Assembly: GCA_005798825.1 (NCBI GenBank)
Contig: SYIL01000021.1
Coordinates: 1 to 64,000 of the forward strand
Length of the DNA: 64,000 nucleotides
Reading direction: 5' to 3'
Source of the DNA: Bacteroidota bacterium
GTDB taxonomy: Bacteria; Bacteroidota; Bacteroidia; NS11-12g; UBA955
Shown: piece by piece, positions 38,530 through 48,041 of the stretch
How the letters are laid out: each line of letters begins with the position of its first letter
How positions within the stretch are numbered: position 1 is the stretch's first letter
Made by a program: the position numbers and the translations under genes
The notes under the pieces: model-generated
What the model was told of the DNA's origin: nothing
The model's database searches: none
What the model saw: only the letters and a program-made list of their open reading frames with translations

Positions 38530-39834
38530 ATGAAACCCCCCATACAGTCGTTCGGTTTTATTTTTTTCTTGACTTTTGCAGGATATAGCAGTGTGTGTAA
38601 AGCCCAATTAGACAACGCCATTTTTAGCGGCCGCCCATATTCAAACACAGCATCAAAATTATCCCCAGATAGGAATGAGTCAAAGCAGGGATTTGGTTTT
38701 TTACAGTATACCAAAGACAATGAATACCTCCAAAAAATCAATCCTGGACAAACTTTTTTTGGTTCACGTATTTGGTATCAGATATCCATTAAAATTGACG
38801 CAGACAATGCCAATAAGCCCAATATGTCGTCCTCAAATGATGCTAAATTTGGAAACCGTACAACCATCACCGACCCGCTAAACAGCATTGCTGAAGGCAC
38901 GGATACTAGTAATAGCTTGACATATACTCCTTCACTACAGCCAGTAAGGATGGGGATTAGAGTGGGTGGATTGGTACAATACGAGTTTGGTGGTTGGGAA
39001 TCCAAGCCCGTTTTTCGGCCTATTATCCATTTCTATTGGCATAAGGGAGAGCGAAGTTTTATCGCAGGGAATATTCGTTCACAAACCCAACATTTACTTC
39101 CCGATCTGTTAATTAACTATGATTTGGCATTCAAAAACCCCATTGAATATGGATTGCAACATACGATTGAAAACCGCCACATCTCTGCTGAAAATTGGCT
39201 AGATTGGCGTCAACGCATGGATATTTCCTCAGGCAGGCAAGAAATCATATCATTTGGAAACCGCATAGAATTTCGGGTATTAAAACCCAATGCAGCGCAG
39301 CGAAATATTCATTTCAAAGGATTTGCTTTGCTAATGCACAAAGGAGGTGAGGGGTTTGCCAAGCAACAGCGCATTGCCAACCGTTCTGTTTGGGGTGGTG
39401 GTTTCAGAATCACTGCTAATAAAAATGTTTTTTTTGAAGGCTTGTATTTTTCTCATCGGGATTTTTCAGCAATTGATATCCTTGCCGATTCTGGACAACA
39501 AGCTATATCTTTCAAAACAGGTTCTGCATTACTGTTAAATATTGGAATTCGTTTGTCCCAAAATCAGCAATTGGTATTCAGTAGTGTCACCGCGAATCGA
39601 TTTTCGACACCCTTGGGCGCCCCTATTTACCAATGCGTAAATTACGAAAACCCTTCCTTTTATGCCATTGATAGACAAATGTTTACGGCAAGGTATACCC
39701 TGGCAAAAAATTTGCTTTCTGAAAAAATGCGGATGGAATTTCGGATTGAACCAAGCTATGACTTGTATAAAAAATGGTTTCTTTTTTCGCTTGGATTATA
39801 TTTTCGTTATTTAGAGGGCAATGCCGAGTTGTAA
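38530..39834 (+). CDS. Exported outer-membrane barrel-like protein, unknown
   Basis: The 434-residue protein has a signal peptide (core FGFIFFLTFAGYSSVCKA) and a strand-rich body with alternating aromatic residues, for example PVFRPIIHFYWHKGERSF and KWFLFSLGLYFRYLEGN at the end. This fits a beta-barrel of roughly 12-16 strands, but I cannot name a family. It is the last gene of the ABC transporter-TPR-barrel run, so it could be the outer-membrane component of that set. Confidence 0.7.
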   Translation: MKPPIQSFGFIFFLTFAGYSSVCKAQLDNAIFSGRPYSNTASKLSPDRNESKQGFGFLQYTKDNEYLQKINPGQTFFGSRIWYQISIKIDADNANKPNMSSSNDAKFGNRTTITDPLNSIAEGTDTSNSLTYTPSLQPVRMGIRVGGLVQYEFGGWESKPVFRPIIHFYWHKGERSFIAGNIRSQTQHLLPDLLINYDLAFKNPIEYGLQHTIENRHISAENWLDWRQRMDISSGRQEIISFGNRIEFRVLKPNAAQRNIHFKGFALLMHKGGEGFAKQQRIANRSVWGGGFRITANKNVFFEGLYFSHRDFSAIDILADSGQQAISFKTGSALLLNIGIRLSQNQQLVFSSVTANRFSTPLGAPIYQCVNYENPSFYAIDRQMFTARYTLAKNLLSEKMRMEFRIEPSYDLYKKWFLFSLGLYFRYLEGNAEL

Positions 39835-40053
39835 GCCATTTTTATAAATTGTGGTTATGGCGGCAAAAATTTGTTGAATGATCTGATCGATAATTTCAGC
39901 TTGGATTAGCAAATAAGATGCTGGAGATAAAAATATGCAGGAATTGGCGGGCCTTAAATAGCTGTCGTTGATACACAAAGTAATGGAAGTTGGGCCTGAA
40001 GTTCCAGTTGTATCCAATACTGATTGGAAATGAACATTACCCTCTTGGGCCAA
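39811..40053 (-). CDS. Doubtful small open frame (80 codons)
   Basis: The 219-base gap between the barrel gene and the PagL-like gene is spanned by an 80-codon frame starting at TTG 40053, directly after the stop of the PagL-like gene. Its last third (SPASYLLIQAEIIDQIIQQI) could form an amphipathic helix. It has no ATG, no recognised homologue and overlaps the 3' end of the plus-strand gene by 24 bases. It may well be chance; nothing else is visible in the gap. Confidence 0.15.
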   Translation of the reverse strand: MAQEGNVHFQSVLDTTGTSGPTSITLCINDSYLRPANSCIFLSPASYLLIQAEIIDQIIQQIFAAITTIYKNGLQLGIAL

Positions 40054-41436
40054 TTATAATGTGTATCCTATGCCCCATTCCATATAATCAGCGGTAGTGA
40101 GATGGATTTTTAGTCTTCCTACAATTTGAATATGTGGCGATGCTTGGTAACTAATTCCTATAGCTTCAAAATAGCGTCTTTTGCTTGTATTGGGTTGGTA
40201 TAAATACAATCCAATATCTGTAATAATTCCCCAGTCTCCAAAAACCCATTTACGCCCACCCGCAATGGCAATTTCAAGATTATTAATGGGACGCTTGGGA
40301 TTTTGCAAAGGCTTTGTTTGGGCAAATTTGGTATAGGTATAGGAGGGATCTATGAACACCACTGATCCCATTCGCCAGAAGTGTGTGGAGAACGGATTCA
40401 CCCGGTCGGCCATATATTCTATTATCGTATTTGTGAACGTCTTTCTTTGGTCTAATTCAATTTGACGTCTTCCAAAACGCAATCCCAGCGTATGGATAAA
40501 AAAAGAATTTTTATGAGTAGGCAGACGTTTTTGGTATGTATTTGGGTGTTTCCAACCCAATACCTTAACCCGTTCCATGTCTTCCATTGTTGTGGTTTGA
40601 ACCCCAGATTTATTGAACTCATTGGGCAAGTGATAATAGCTATGAACCAATGCGCGTTTGATTCCAAATGACAAATATGGAAGATTAATACCAAAATTGG
40701 GCTGCCTCCAATTTGCATTAGAAAAATGAATCAGTCCAAGTTCTGCATTTAATTTCCACAAATGATGAATCGGGATGGAGTTTAATGAAGCATATTTTGT
40801 GGCCGATATTTTTTCTTGTATACACTGGGTTTTAACCTTGAACAGATGAGAAAATTCCCAATGGTAACCCAACTGCATTGTTCCATTGTAATGACTGCCA
40901 ATTGCAACATTGCGTGGATTGTCTAATGCATCAAACTTCTGCGATAAATACCCCAATCCCATGCCAACCAACCAATAGTTTTGACGCCCAGATTGAATCA
41001 TTAACATGCCCGAAACACCGATACCATAGCCTGCTACACTGCTACCTAAATTCAACAGATTCAAGGCATACCCATGGGATATTTTATCAAAATCGTTTCC
41101 TGAAAAATTGGGTTCTTTAATAGCTGCTCTATACCGTATGCCCAAGCCCCCAATATGCCTATACATGGCCATCATATCGGAATGGTGGGGCAAAACAAAG
41201 CCACCCAATACCTGCATCCCCCATTCTGATTCTTGGTTGATCCTAGGTGGATTAAAAGTATTGAATATGGGTATTGTAGAAATCTCTTTAAAGACAGTAT
41301 GAGAATCGTTCTTTAATGAATCGCCTGGACCAGGGCTATGGTTTGTGTCCATACCCCTTATTGAATCAGACTGAGCCATTGCAGTATCGGGTATTAACAG
41401 CCCAAGAGCCGATAACCCCAAAAGCAAGGCTTTCAT
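40054..41436 (-). CDS. PagL-like lipid A deacylase / acyloxyacyl hydrolase family protein
   Basis: The 460-residue protein has a signal peptide (MKALLLGLSALGLLIPDTAM, cleavage near AQS) and an outer-membrane barrel body. Residues 235-255 read LIHFSNANWRQPNFGINLP; the HxSN followed by PNxGxN is the pattern around the catalytic His and Ser of PagL, which removes the 3-O-acyl chain of lipid A. PagL itself is only about 170 residues; here a further C-terminal half of barrel-like strands follows, as in the larger Bacteroidota acyloxyacyl hydrolase family proteins. The ATG overlaps the ExbD gene stop by one base, hence co-translation is likely. Confidence 0.72.
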   Translation of the reverse strand: MKALLLGLSALGLLIPDTAMAQSDSIRGMDTNHSPGPGDSLKNDSHTVFKEISTIPIFNTFNPPRINQESEWGMQVLGGFVLPHHSDMMAMYRHIGGLGIRYRAAIKEPNFSGNDFDKISHGYALNLLNLGSSVAGYGIGVSGMLMIQSGRQNYWLVGMGLGYLSQKFDALDNPRNVAIGSHYNGTMQLGYHWEFSHLFKVKTQCIQEKISATKYASLNSIPIHHLWKLNAELGLIHFSNANWRQPNFGINLPYLSFGIKRALVHSYYHLPNEFNKSGVQTTTMEDMERVKVLGWKHPNTYQKRLPTHKNSFFIHTLGLRFGRRQIELDQRKTFTNTIIEYMADRVNPFSTHFWRMGSVVFIDPSYTYTKFAQTKPLQNPKRPINNLEIAIAGGRKWVFGDWGIITDIGLYLYQPNTSKRRYFEAIGISYQASPHIQIVGRLKIHLTTADYMEWGIGYTL

Positions 41437-41882
41437 TATCGTTTTGATTTATCGGTAGCCAATACCATCTTGATTCCCAAATTGGCGCCTACCTGCATCA
41501 CATCAACCATGTCTTGAACCCTGAGGTCTTTGTCTAATCTCAGCACGACGTTCAGCCCATTTTCCTGCCCCGGTGTAGTGGTATATTTTATTTTTTCAGC
41601 CTCCAATCGATCGTGCAATTGTTCAAAGGGGATTTTAATTTGCTCAATATAAATACCCAATTCTTCTTGCGGTGTTCCTTTATTCTCTAATGTAACAGTT
41701 AATGGCAATGTTTTGGTTTGGATTTGGTTTGTAGTTGAGGCCTTGGGCAGCATGATGCTAATCACATTGGGATTGGCTAGAGTACTGGCGATTAGAAAAA
41801 ACAACATTAAAAAAAACATAATATCATTCATAGACGAAGCTTCAACTTCGGCTCCCTCTCGCTTGCGTCTACCGATTTTCAT
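41436..41882 (-). CDS. exbD: ExbD/TolR-type biopolymer transport protein
   Basis: The 148-residue protein has a short basic cytoplasmic head (MKIGRRKREGAEVE), a single membrane helix with the conserved proton-path Asp at residue 20 (SSMNDIMFFLMLFFLIAS), and a periplasmic domain. This is the ExbD/TolR family, which with ExbB/TolQ turns the proton gradient into work on the outer membrane. It starts 3 bases after the ExbB-like gene and overlaps the PagL-like gene by one base. No TonB gene is adjacent, so whether it serves TonB, a Tol-like system or another process is open. Confidence 0.92.
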   Translation of the reverse strand: MKIGRRKREGAEVEASSMNDIMFFLMLFFLIASTLANPNVISIMLPKASTTNQIQTKTLPLTVTLENKGTPQEELGIYIEQIKIPFEQLHDRLEAEKIKYTTTPGQENGLNVVLRLDKDLRVQDMVDVMQVGANLGIKMVLATDKSKR

Positions 41883-41885
41883 GAA

Positions 41886-42596
41886 TTAGTGATTTGCTTT
41901 GTTTAGTATTTCCAATAAGCTCAGGCTTTGTTCTTGCAAACGCTCAGCGAAACGATCGACCTTACGCACAAACAATTGATAGCCTATGAATGAAATAATG
42001 CCGACCAATAAACCTGCAAAACTTGTAACCATTTTAATGTACAATCCTTCTGCAATACCACCAATTTCGAGACCATTGGTCTGGGATATTGTATAAAAAA
42101 TATTTATCACACCCCAAATGGTACCGACAAAACCCAACATTGGAGCGATTCGTGCGACAAGACTGAGGTATCCCAAATTTCCTTCCATGGCACTGAGTTC
42201 AACATTGGCTCGCGTTTCCATTGCGCTCTCAATTTCTCGCATATTGCTTCCCAAAAAGTTAAGGCCCGTTGCCATTACCTGAGCTTGGGCAGTGGGGATG
42301 CGTTGGCAGTATGCCAATGCTGCCTCTTCTCGATTTTCTTTCAAATTGTCTTTCACCACAGCCAATAAATTGTTATCCATTTTTGCGCGATTTCTGATGT
42401 AGATAAAGCGTTCTACAATAAAATAAATCGACAAAAGTAAACAACCGCCAAGAAGATACATTACAAACCCTCCTTTGCCCATCATTTCCAAGACCGGAAC
42501 AGAGACGTGCACGGCGGCATCGTTGGCGACTTTGACGGCGGCAGAATCTTGCGGTACTCCCGCAGTTTGAAGTAGTATTAACATAGTAGAAAGCAT
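41886..42596 (-). CDS. exbB: ExbB/TolQ-type proton channel protein
   Basis: The 236-residue protein has three membrane helices, the first near 40-62 (GGFVMYLLGGCLLLSIYFIV) and the other two near 145-170 and 185-210. The last two contain the family pattern APMLGFVGTIWGVINIF and VTSFAGLLVGIISFIGY. An extra N-terminal hydrophobic start (LSTMLILLQTAG) is common in Bacteroidota members. It forms the motor complex with the ExbD-like protein directly downstream. Confidence 0.92.
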   Translation of the reverse strand: MLSTMLILLQTAGVPQDSAAVKVANDAAVHVSVPVLEMMGKGGFVMYLLGGCLLLSIYFIVERFIYIRNRAKMDNNLLAVVKDNLKENREEAALAYCQRIPTAQAQVMATGLNFLGSNMREIESAMETRANVELSAMEGNLGYLSLVARIAPMLGFVGTIWGVINIFYTISQTNGLEIGGIAEGLYIKMVTSFAGLLVGIISFIGYQLFVRKVDRFAERLQEQSLSLLEILNKANH

Positions 42597-42668
42597 ATAC
42601 TGCGAATTAACGCCTTAAACCCTTTCTATAATGCGAATTTTACCTAAAAATTATCCCCAAAAAAAGAA

Positions 42669-43289
42669 CTATTTAATGTTTGTAGCGCCACCACTCAAAA
42701 CAAACTTGGTAACGGTGCCACTGTCTATGGAAATGCTGTGAACTTTCGATTTATTTACAATCACTATTTCTCCCGTGAACGTGTAACTATAGGGCAAATA
42801 AACAGTACAGCAATCGGGTAAATTGAGCATATCCATTTTCTCTTGCGTGAGAAATCCAATTTTGTAGACACCCGCTTCAGTTTCTACCACCACGGGTTTT
42901 GTAAATTTCTTTTTTTCACCCACAAACGCTTCGGTCATGTCTTTTGTGGTTCCAAAAATAAAATTAAGTCCTGGAGCTCTGTCAATAATGCCTTCAAAAA
43001 ATCCCAATAGCTGTTGCATGATGACACCTCTTGTAATAAAACCTATAAAAATAATGGATGTGACAACACCCAAGGCATATAAAATGACGGTGCCAAAGCT
43101 GAGTTTTTCAAGATCAAAATATCCTCCAACACTTTTGAGTATCCAACTTGAAATAGCGATTGTAATTGCAATTGGCAATACTACCAAAAGCCCCCTGAGA
43201 AAATATTCAACGAATAATTGACCGGGGGTTTTTAATCTGGATTTGATCAGTTGATCGTAAAGTGTATATTTTTTTTGGGGTGTGTTCAT
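42669..43289 (-). CDS. DUF502 membrane protein
   Basis: The 206-residue protein has two membrane helices (FLRGLLVVLPIAITIAISSW and TVILYALGVVTSIIFIGFIT) and a soluble C-terminal domain containing PGLNFIFGTTKDMTEAF and LPDCCTVYLPYSYTFTGEIV, the usual pattern of DUF502. The function is unknown; plant and bacterial relatives are membrane proteins. ATG 43289 avoids overlap with purD, which lies 13 bases upstream; a TTG at 43310 is possible but weaker. Confidence 0.9.
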   Translation of the reverse strand: MNTPQKKYTLYDQLIKSRLKTPGQLFVEYFLRGLLVVLPIAITIAISSWILKSVGGYFDLEKLSFGTVILYALGVVTSIIFIGFITRGVIMQQLLGFFEGIIDRAPGLNFIFGTTKDMTEAFVGEKKKFTKPVVVETEAGVYKIGFLTQEKMDMLNLPDCCTVYLPYSYTFTGEIVIVNKSKVHSISIDSGTVTKFVLSGGATNIK

Positions 43290-43302
43290 TGTTAAAATTG
43301 TT

Positions 43303-44598
43303 TTAGGCAAAAGGTAGGAGATCTAAACCAATGTCAGTGCGGTTAAATTTATTGTTAAAACTGATTTGATGTGCGAGGGAATTGGATCGTTCTAGTGCTT
43401 GCTTGATGTCTTTACCCAAAGAAGTAACTGCAATCACCCGTCCGCCGTTGGTTTTCAATATACCTTGATGTAGTATAGTGGATGCATGAAATATCCATTG
43501 GTCTTTTTCAGGCAGTGAACTGGGCAAGGTAATCACTTCTCCTTTGCAAATTTCACCAGGATAACCTCCTGAAACCAAAAAAATACTGGCTGCAGTTCGT
43601 GAATCTAAATCGATAGAGATTTTACTTAATCCTCCCGAAGCCATCGCATGCAAAATATCTATGAGGGGTGTTTTGAGGCGGGGGAAAATGGCTTCGGTTT
43701 CTGGGTCTCCCATGCGCACATTGTATTCAATAACAAATGGATCACCCCCGACATTCATCAACCCCACAAACAAAAAGCCTGTATAGGGGTGACCTTCTGC
43801 TTTCATACCTTCAAAAGAGGGTGTTAAAATACGGGATTTCACTTTTTCCATAAAGTTTTCGTCGGCAAAAGGTACAGGAGAAATCGCACCCATTCCGCCT
43901 GTATTTGATCCCTGGTCATTATTAAAGATTCTTTTATAGTCTTTCGCCGAAGCCAATACCTGCCATGAGTCACCATCACTGATGGCAAAGACACTCAATT
44001 CAATTCCCTGTAAAAATTCTTCAATTACCACTCGCTCACCCGCCTTTCCAAACAGCGAGAGATTCGTCATGCCTTCGAGCGTTTCGCAGGCCTCTTGGAA
44101 AGAATGGGTAATTATTACCCCTTTTCCTGCAGCCAATCCGTCGGCTTTTAACACATAAGGAGGGGTAAGCGTATGCAAAAAAAGTTTTGCTTCGTCCATT
44201 TGTCCCTGACAAAAAGAAGCATATCTGGCCGTTGGAATTGCATGGCGAAACATAAATTCTTTGGAAAATTCTTTGGATCCCTCAAGTTGGGCACACCAGG
44301 TGCTAGGTCCTGAAACACGCAATGCAAGCCCGTCTTTTTCTGCTTCCAGCATTAAATAATCTGTTATTCCAGCAACCAAAGGACTTTCATTGCCGGGAAC
44401 TACCAAAGAGATATTTTTTTTCTTGCAAAAAGCATATATGGCAGAAAAATCTGTAAGATCCAGTGTAACATTGGTTCCAAATTCGGCAGTCCCAGGATTT
44501 CCGGGTGCTATATACAAAGATCCAAGGCCAATACACCCATGTATTTTGAAGGCAAAAGCATGTTCGCGTCCACCCGATCCGAGCAAGAGAATATTCAC
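43303..44598 (-). CDS. purD: Phosphoribosylamine-glycine ligase
   Basis: PurD joins glycine to phosphoribosylamine using ATP in the second step of purine synthesis. The 431-residue ATP-grasp enzyme shows MNILLLGSGGREHAFAFKI, the DGLAAGKGVIIT loop, VIEEFLQGIELSVFAI, YKRIFNNDQGSNTGGMGAIS and EYNVRMGDPETEAI. Length matches the family. It leads into the DUF502 gene, and no other purine gene lies nearby. Confidence 0.97.
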   Translation of the reverse strand: MNILLLGSGGREHAFAFKIHGCIGLGSLYIAPGNPGTAEFGTNVTLDLTDFSAIYAFCKKKNISLVVPGNESPLVAGITDYLMLEAEKDGLALRVSGPSTWCAQLEGSKEFSKEFMFRHAIPTARYASFCQGQMDEAKLFLHTLTPPYVLKADGLAAGKGVIITHSFQEACETLEGMTNLSLFGKAGERVVIEEFLQGIELSVFAISDGDSWQVLASAKDYKRIFNNDQGSNTGGMGAISPVPFADENFMEKVKSRILTPSFEGMKAEGHPYTGFLFVGLMNVGGDPFVIEYNVRMGDPETEAIFPRLKTPLIDILHAMASGGLSKISIDLDSRTAASIFLVSGGYPGEICKGEVITLPSSLPEKDQWIFHASTILHQGILKTNGGRVIAVTSLGKDIKQALERSNSLAHQISFNNKFNRTDIGLDLLPFA

Positions 44599-44636
44599 AT
44601 TACAAAGATATCAAAATCTCTAGAAAGCCCATCAGC

Positions 44637-45338
44637 TCAGCGACCACTCAAACGCAGGGAAGCCACCACTGAAACAACAGCTGTTTCACTGCGCAAGATT
44701 TGATTTCCGCAGTGTAAAGGTGTCCAACCGTTTGCCTTGGAAATAGCTATCTCGCGCTGAGAAAAATCTCCTTCGGGGCCAATTAACAATGCCATTGGAT
44801 ACTGAATTTCTGGGGGAGATAGTTTCTTAGAATCGGAGCAAAAAGCAATGTATTTATGGAATAAAGGCGAAGATAAGCCGATACGACAAATCTCATCGAA
44901 ACCAAGAACTGCCAGGTTTGTAATCCATGCACCATGCGATTGTTTGAGGGAAGACATGGCAACTTTATTCATTCGGTCCAAATTAAGTTTCACCCTTTCT
45001 CCACGATCGGCCTGAAAAAAAGTAAAGGAATTGACGCCTAGTTCGCTGCATTTTTCTACGGCCCATTCCATTCGCTCACGGCTTTTCAAAATTGCCATAA
45101 AAACATGAATGTTGGGCAAAGCGTCGACGATCACAGTTTGCTTGGTCTCTACCTGAAATCCTGTCTTTGAAATTCCTGAAATTATCCCATAATAGCGTTT
45201 CCCAAACCCATCTGTAAACCAAATTCCATCGCCCAGTGAATACCGCAAAACCCCAATAGCATGCTTGTATTCGGACAAGTCAAAATCGGCAATATTGTTG
45301 TTAATTTTGTTGGAGTAAAACGTAAAGTGACCTGGCAT
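44637..45338 (-). CDS. rsmE: 16S rRNA m3U1498 methyltransferase
   Basis: RsmE methylates U1498 of 16S rRNA. The 233-residue protein has the PUA-like head (HAIGVLRYSLGDGIWFTDGFG) and a SPOUT domain with the knot motifs LLIGPEGDFSQREI and LRSETAVVSVVASLRL. Another typical element is RMEWAVEKCSELGVNSF. It is transcribed with cysS upstream (25-base gap) and purD downstream. Confidence 0.95.
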   Translation of the reverse strand: MPGHFTFYSNKINNNIADFDLSEYKHAIGVLRYSLGDGIWFTDGFGKRYYGIISGISKTGFQVETKQTVIVDALPNIHVFMAILKSRERMEWAVEKCSELGVNSFTFFQADRGERVKLNLDRMNKVAMSSLKQSHGAWITNLAVLGFDEICRIGLSSPLFHKYIAFCSDSKKLSPPEIQYPMALLIGPEGDFSQREIAISKANGWTPLHCGNQILRSETAVVSVVASLRLSGR

Positions 45339-45363
45339 AAACTATAAACTGTGCGATTTTACT

Positions 45364-46866
45364 TTATAATTTCCAAACGGTTCCTTCGGGAGTATCTTTG
45401 ATTTCAAAACCTTTTTCTTTCAAAGCATCTCGGATTTGATCGCCCAAAACCCAATTGTTTTCTTTTTTGGCATTTTTGCGTAGGTCAAGTAAAATTTGCA
45501 TGGCATCATTTAATCCATCTGAATTTGATTTGTCGTCTAGTGTCAGACCCAAAAATCCAAAGCAAACATCATCTCTCAACTGTTGGACAAGGGTTTTGAC
45601 GCCAAGCGAAATTTGGTCTTTTCCGTCATTAACCAAATTAATACGCCGGCACAATTCAAACAAATGGGCAATTACTTGCGGCGTATTTAAGTCATCATTC
45701 ATGCTCTCACGAATACCCAAAACAATATCATCAACCTCCATTGAACCCGAACCGTCAACAACCCTTAGGTTATCGATTAAATTGATTGCCGATTGCATGC
45801 GTTGCCAAGCTTTTTGCGCAGCCAATAATGCAGTATTGCTAAAATCTAAAGTTCCACGATAATGTGCCTGCAAGATGAAAAATCTCAGGGTCATCGGTGA
45901 ATAGGGCTGGTCTAATAAAGCATGGGTTCCATTGAATAATTGCTCTGCCAATATGCCATTTCCTAAACTTTTGGCCATCTTTTGGCCAGCAATGGTTATC
46001 ATATTGTGGTGAATCCAATATTTTGCTGGAGTGTGCTTGTGCGCAACAGTACCTTGCGCGATTTCAGCTTCATGGTGCGGAAATAATAAATCTAAGCCGC
46101 CACCGTGAATATCGAAATAAGCGCCCAAATATTTAGCACTCATTGCACTGCATTCGATATGCCATCCCGGAAATCCTTTGCCCCAAGAACTATTCCATTG
46201 CATAATATGATCGGGTGATGCTTTTTTCCAGAGTGCAAAATCGCTTGGATTTCGCTTTTCATCTTGTGATTCTAATGCACGTCCCTGAGAGGGTACCCAA
46301 TTTGGTCCAGAGGAAATTGCATCTTGACTATGCAGCAAATCTTCTAAAACCCTTCCACTCAGCACACCATAATTATTATTTGTATTGTAAGCGACGACAT
46401 CAAAATAAACAGAACCATTCACAGCATATGCCAAACCAGCATCCATAATGACTTGAATCATTTCAATTTGCTCAATTATATGACCGGTTGCCCGGGGTTC
46501 AATACTGGGCTTGATGATATTCATCTTATCCATAACAGCATTGTATTGATTGGTATAGGTCTGGGCAACCTCCATCGGTTCCAATTTTTCTACCTTGGCT
46601 TGCTTGTCCAACTTGTCTTCACCCTCATCGGAATCTCCTACAAGATGTCCAACATCTGTTATGTTTCTAACAAACCTAACATTATATCCATTGTGAATCA
46701 AATACCTTCGAAGCACATCAAAAACAATCGGGCCACGAAGATGGCCAAGATGGGGTGGTCCGTATACGGTTGGGCCACAAATATAAATGCCAACGTGTCC
46801 CTGAGTGATGGGCTGAAACAATTCCAATTTCCGGGATAAAGTATTGTATAGGTGCAAACTAGACAT
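45364..46866 (-). CDS. cysS: Cysteinyl-tRNA synthetase
   Basis: The 500-residue class I enzyme charges tRNA-Cys. It has the zinc Cys and HIGH motif in [16 protein letters not shown], the [15 protein letters not shown] motif, [18 protein letters not shown], and the KMSKS counterpart KMAKSLGNG. The C-terminal helical part ends in [13 protein letters not shown], typical of bacterial CysS. Length is normal. Confidence 0.97.
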   Translation of the reverse strand: MSSLHLYNTLSRKLELFQPITQGHVGIYICGPTVYGPPHLGHLRGPIVFDVLRRYLIHNGYNVRFVRNITDVGHLVGDSDEGEDKLDKQAKVEKLEPMEVAQTYTNQYNAVMDKMNIIKPSIEPRATGHIIEQIEMIQVIMDAGLAYAVNGSVYFDVVAYNTNNNYGVLSGRVLEDLLHSQDAISSGPNWVPSQGRALESQDEKRNPSDFALWKKASPDHIMQWNSSWGKGFPGWHIECSAMSAKYLGAYFDIHGGGLDLLFPHHEAEIAQGTVAHKHTPAKYWIHHNMITIAGQKMAKSLGNGILAEQLFNGTHALLDQPYSPMTLRFFILQAHYRGTLDFSNTALLAAQKAWQRMQSAINLIDNLRVVDGSGSMEVDDIVLGIRESMNDDLNTPQVIAHLFELCRRINLVNDGKDQISLGVKTLVQQLRDDVCFGFLGLTLDDKSNSDGLNDAMQILLDLRKNAKKENNWVLGDQIRDALKEKGFEIKDTPEGTVWKL

Positions 46867-46940
46867 TGTTGTAGGTGATGTTTTGTGAATGAGCGTTAAT
46901 TCCTCTTATGCCTAAAATCATTGATTGTCGTTACTTCCAA

Positions 46941-47993
46941 TTATCTTTTGCTGTACATGGATTCATAATATGCAGTATACAGACCACTGGTTACATGGTC
47001 GAGCCAATGTGTATTTTCTATATACCAGTCAATGGTTTTTTCAAACCCCTGGTCGAATACAACACTTGGCGTCCATCCCAATTCTTTTTCCAATTTGCTG
47101 GCATCGATTGCATACCTATAATCATGGCCTTTTCGGTCTGTCACAAAGGTGATTAGTTTGCTGGATTCTCCTAATTCCTGGTGTAATTTTCGATCCATTA
47201 TTTCACACAATTTGTAAACCAAGTCAATATTTTTCCATTCGTTATTTCCACCAATATTATAAGTTTCTCCATCTTTTCCTTCAAAATAAATTTTCTCTAT
47301 AGCACGCGCGTGGTCTTCTACCCATAGCCAATCTCGCACATTCTCACCCTTGCCATACACGGGAAGTGGCTTTTTATTTTTGATGTTGTGAATCATCAGT
47401 GGGAGTAATTTTTCTGGAAACTGGTGACTGCCATAATTGTTAGAACAATTACTGATAACAATTGGCAAATGGTAGGTTTCATGGTAAGCCCGAACAAAAT
47501 GATCACTTGACGCTTTGGATGCACTGTAGGGAGAATTGGGTTGGTATGGGGTCTGTTCTGTAAATTTTCCTTCATTACCCAGGGTTCCATATACTTCGTC
47601 GGTACTTACGTGATAAAATCTCCCATGTTCGGTATGACCAAATGTTTTGTAGGCATTGAGTAAAACAACGGTTCCCAACACATTGGTCATCACAAATTCG
47701 ATCGGATGTAATATACTTCGATCTACATGACTTTCTGCTGCAAGGTGAATAACACCATGGATGGGTCGGCTGCTAAAAAATGCATCGACAGCATGTGAGT
47801 CGTTGATATCCATGCGAACAAATTCATAATTGGGAGCCAATTCAATTTCTGTTAAATTCTCTAAATTACCAGCATAGGTGAGGGAATCCATATTGATAAT
47901 ATGCAAATTGGGATAGTTCTTTACAAATCTCTTCACTACATGGCTCCCAATAAAGCCCGCACCACCCGTAATGAGTATATTCTTATTGCCCAT
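46941..47993 (-). CDS. rfbB: dTDP-glucose 4,6-dehydratase
   Basis: RfbB converts dTDP-glucose to dTDP-4-keto-6-deoxyglucose, the step leading to dTDP-rhamnose and other deoxy sugars of surface glycans. The 350-residue SDR protein has the NAD loop GGAGFIGSHVV, HLAAESHVDRSI, STDEVYGTLG, the catalytic YSASKASSDHFVRAY, and GKGENVRDWLWVEDHARAI. RfbA, RfbC and RfbD homologues are not in the window. The position among housekeeping genes rather than in a glycan cluster is slightly unusual. Confidence 0.95.
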   Translation of the reverse strand: MGNKNILITGGAGFIGSHVVKRFVKNYPNLHIINMDSLTYAGNLENLTEIELAPNYEFVRMDINDSHAVDAFFSSRPIHGVIHLAAESHVDRSILHPIEFVMTNVLGTVVLLNAYKTFGHTEHGRFYHVSTDEVYGTLGNEGKFTEQTPYQPNSPYSASKASSDHFVRAYHETYHLPIVISNCSNNYGSHQFPEKLLPLMIHNIKNKKPLPVYGKGENVRDWLWVEDHARAIEKIYFEGKDGETYNIGGNNEWKNIDLVYKLCEIMDRKLHQELGESSKLITFVTDRKGHDYRYAIDASKLEKELGWTPSVVFDQGFEKTIDWYIENTHWLDHVTSGLYTAYYESMYSKR

Positions 47994-48041
47994 AGCGATT
48001 CAAAAGTAGGTTGTACATTTCATTTCTGAGAATTCTCTTGG

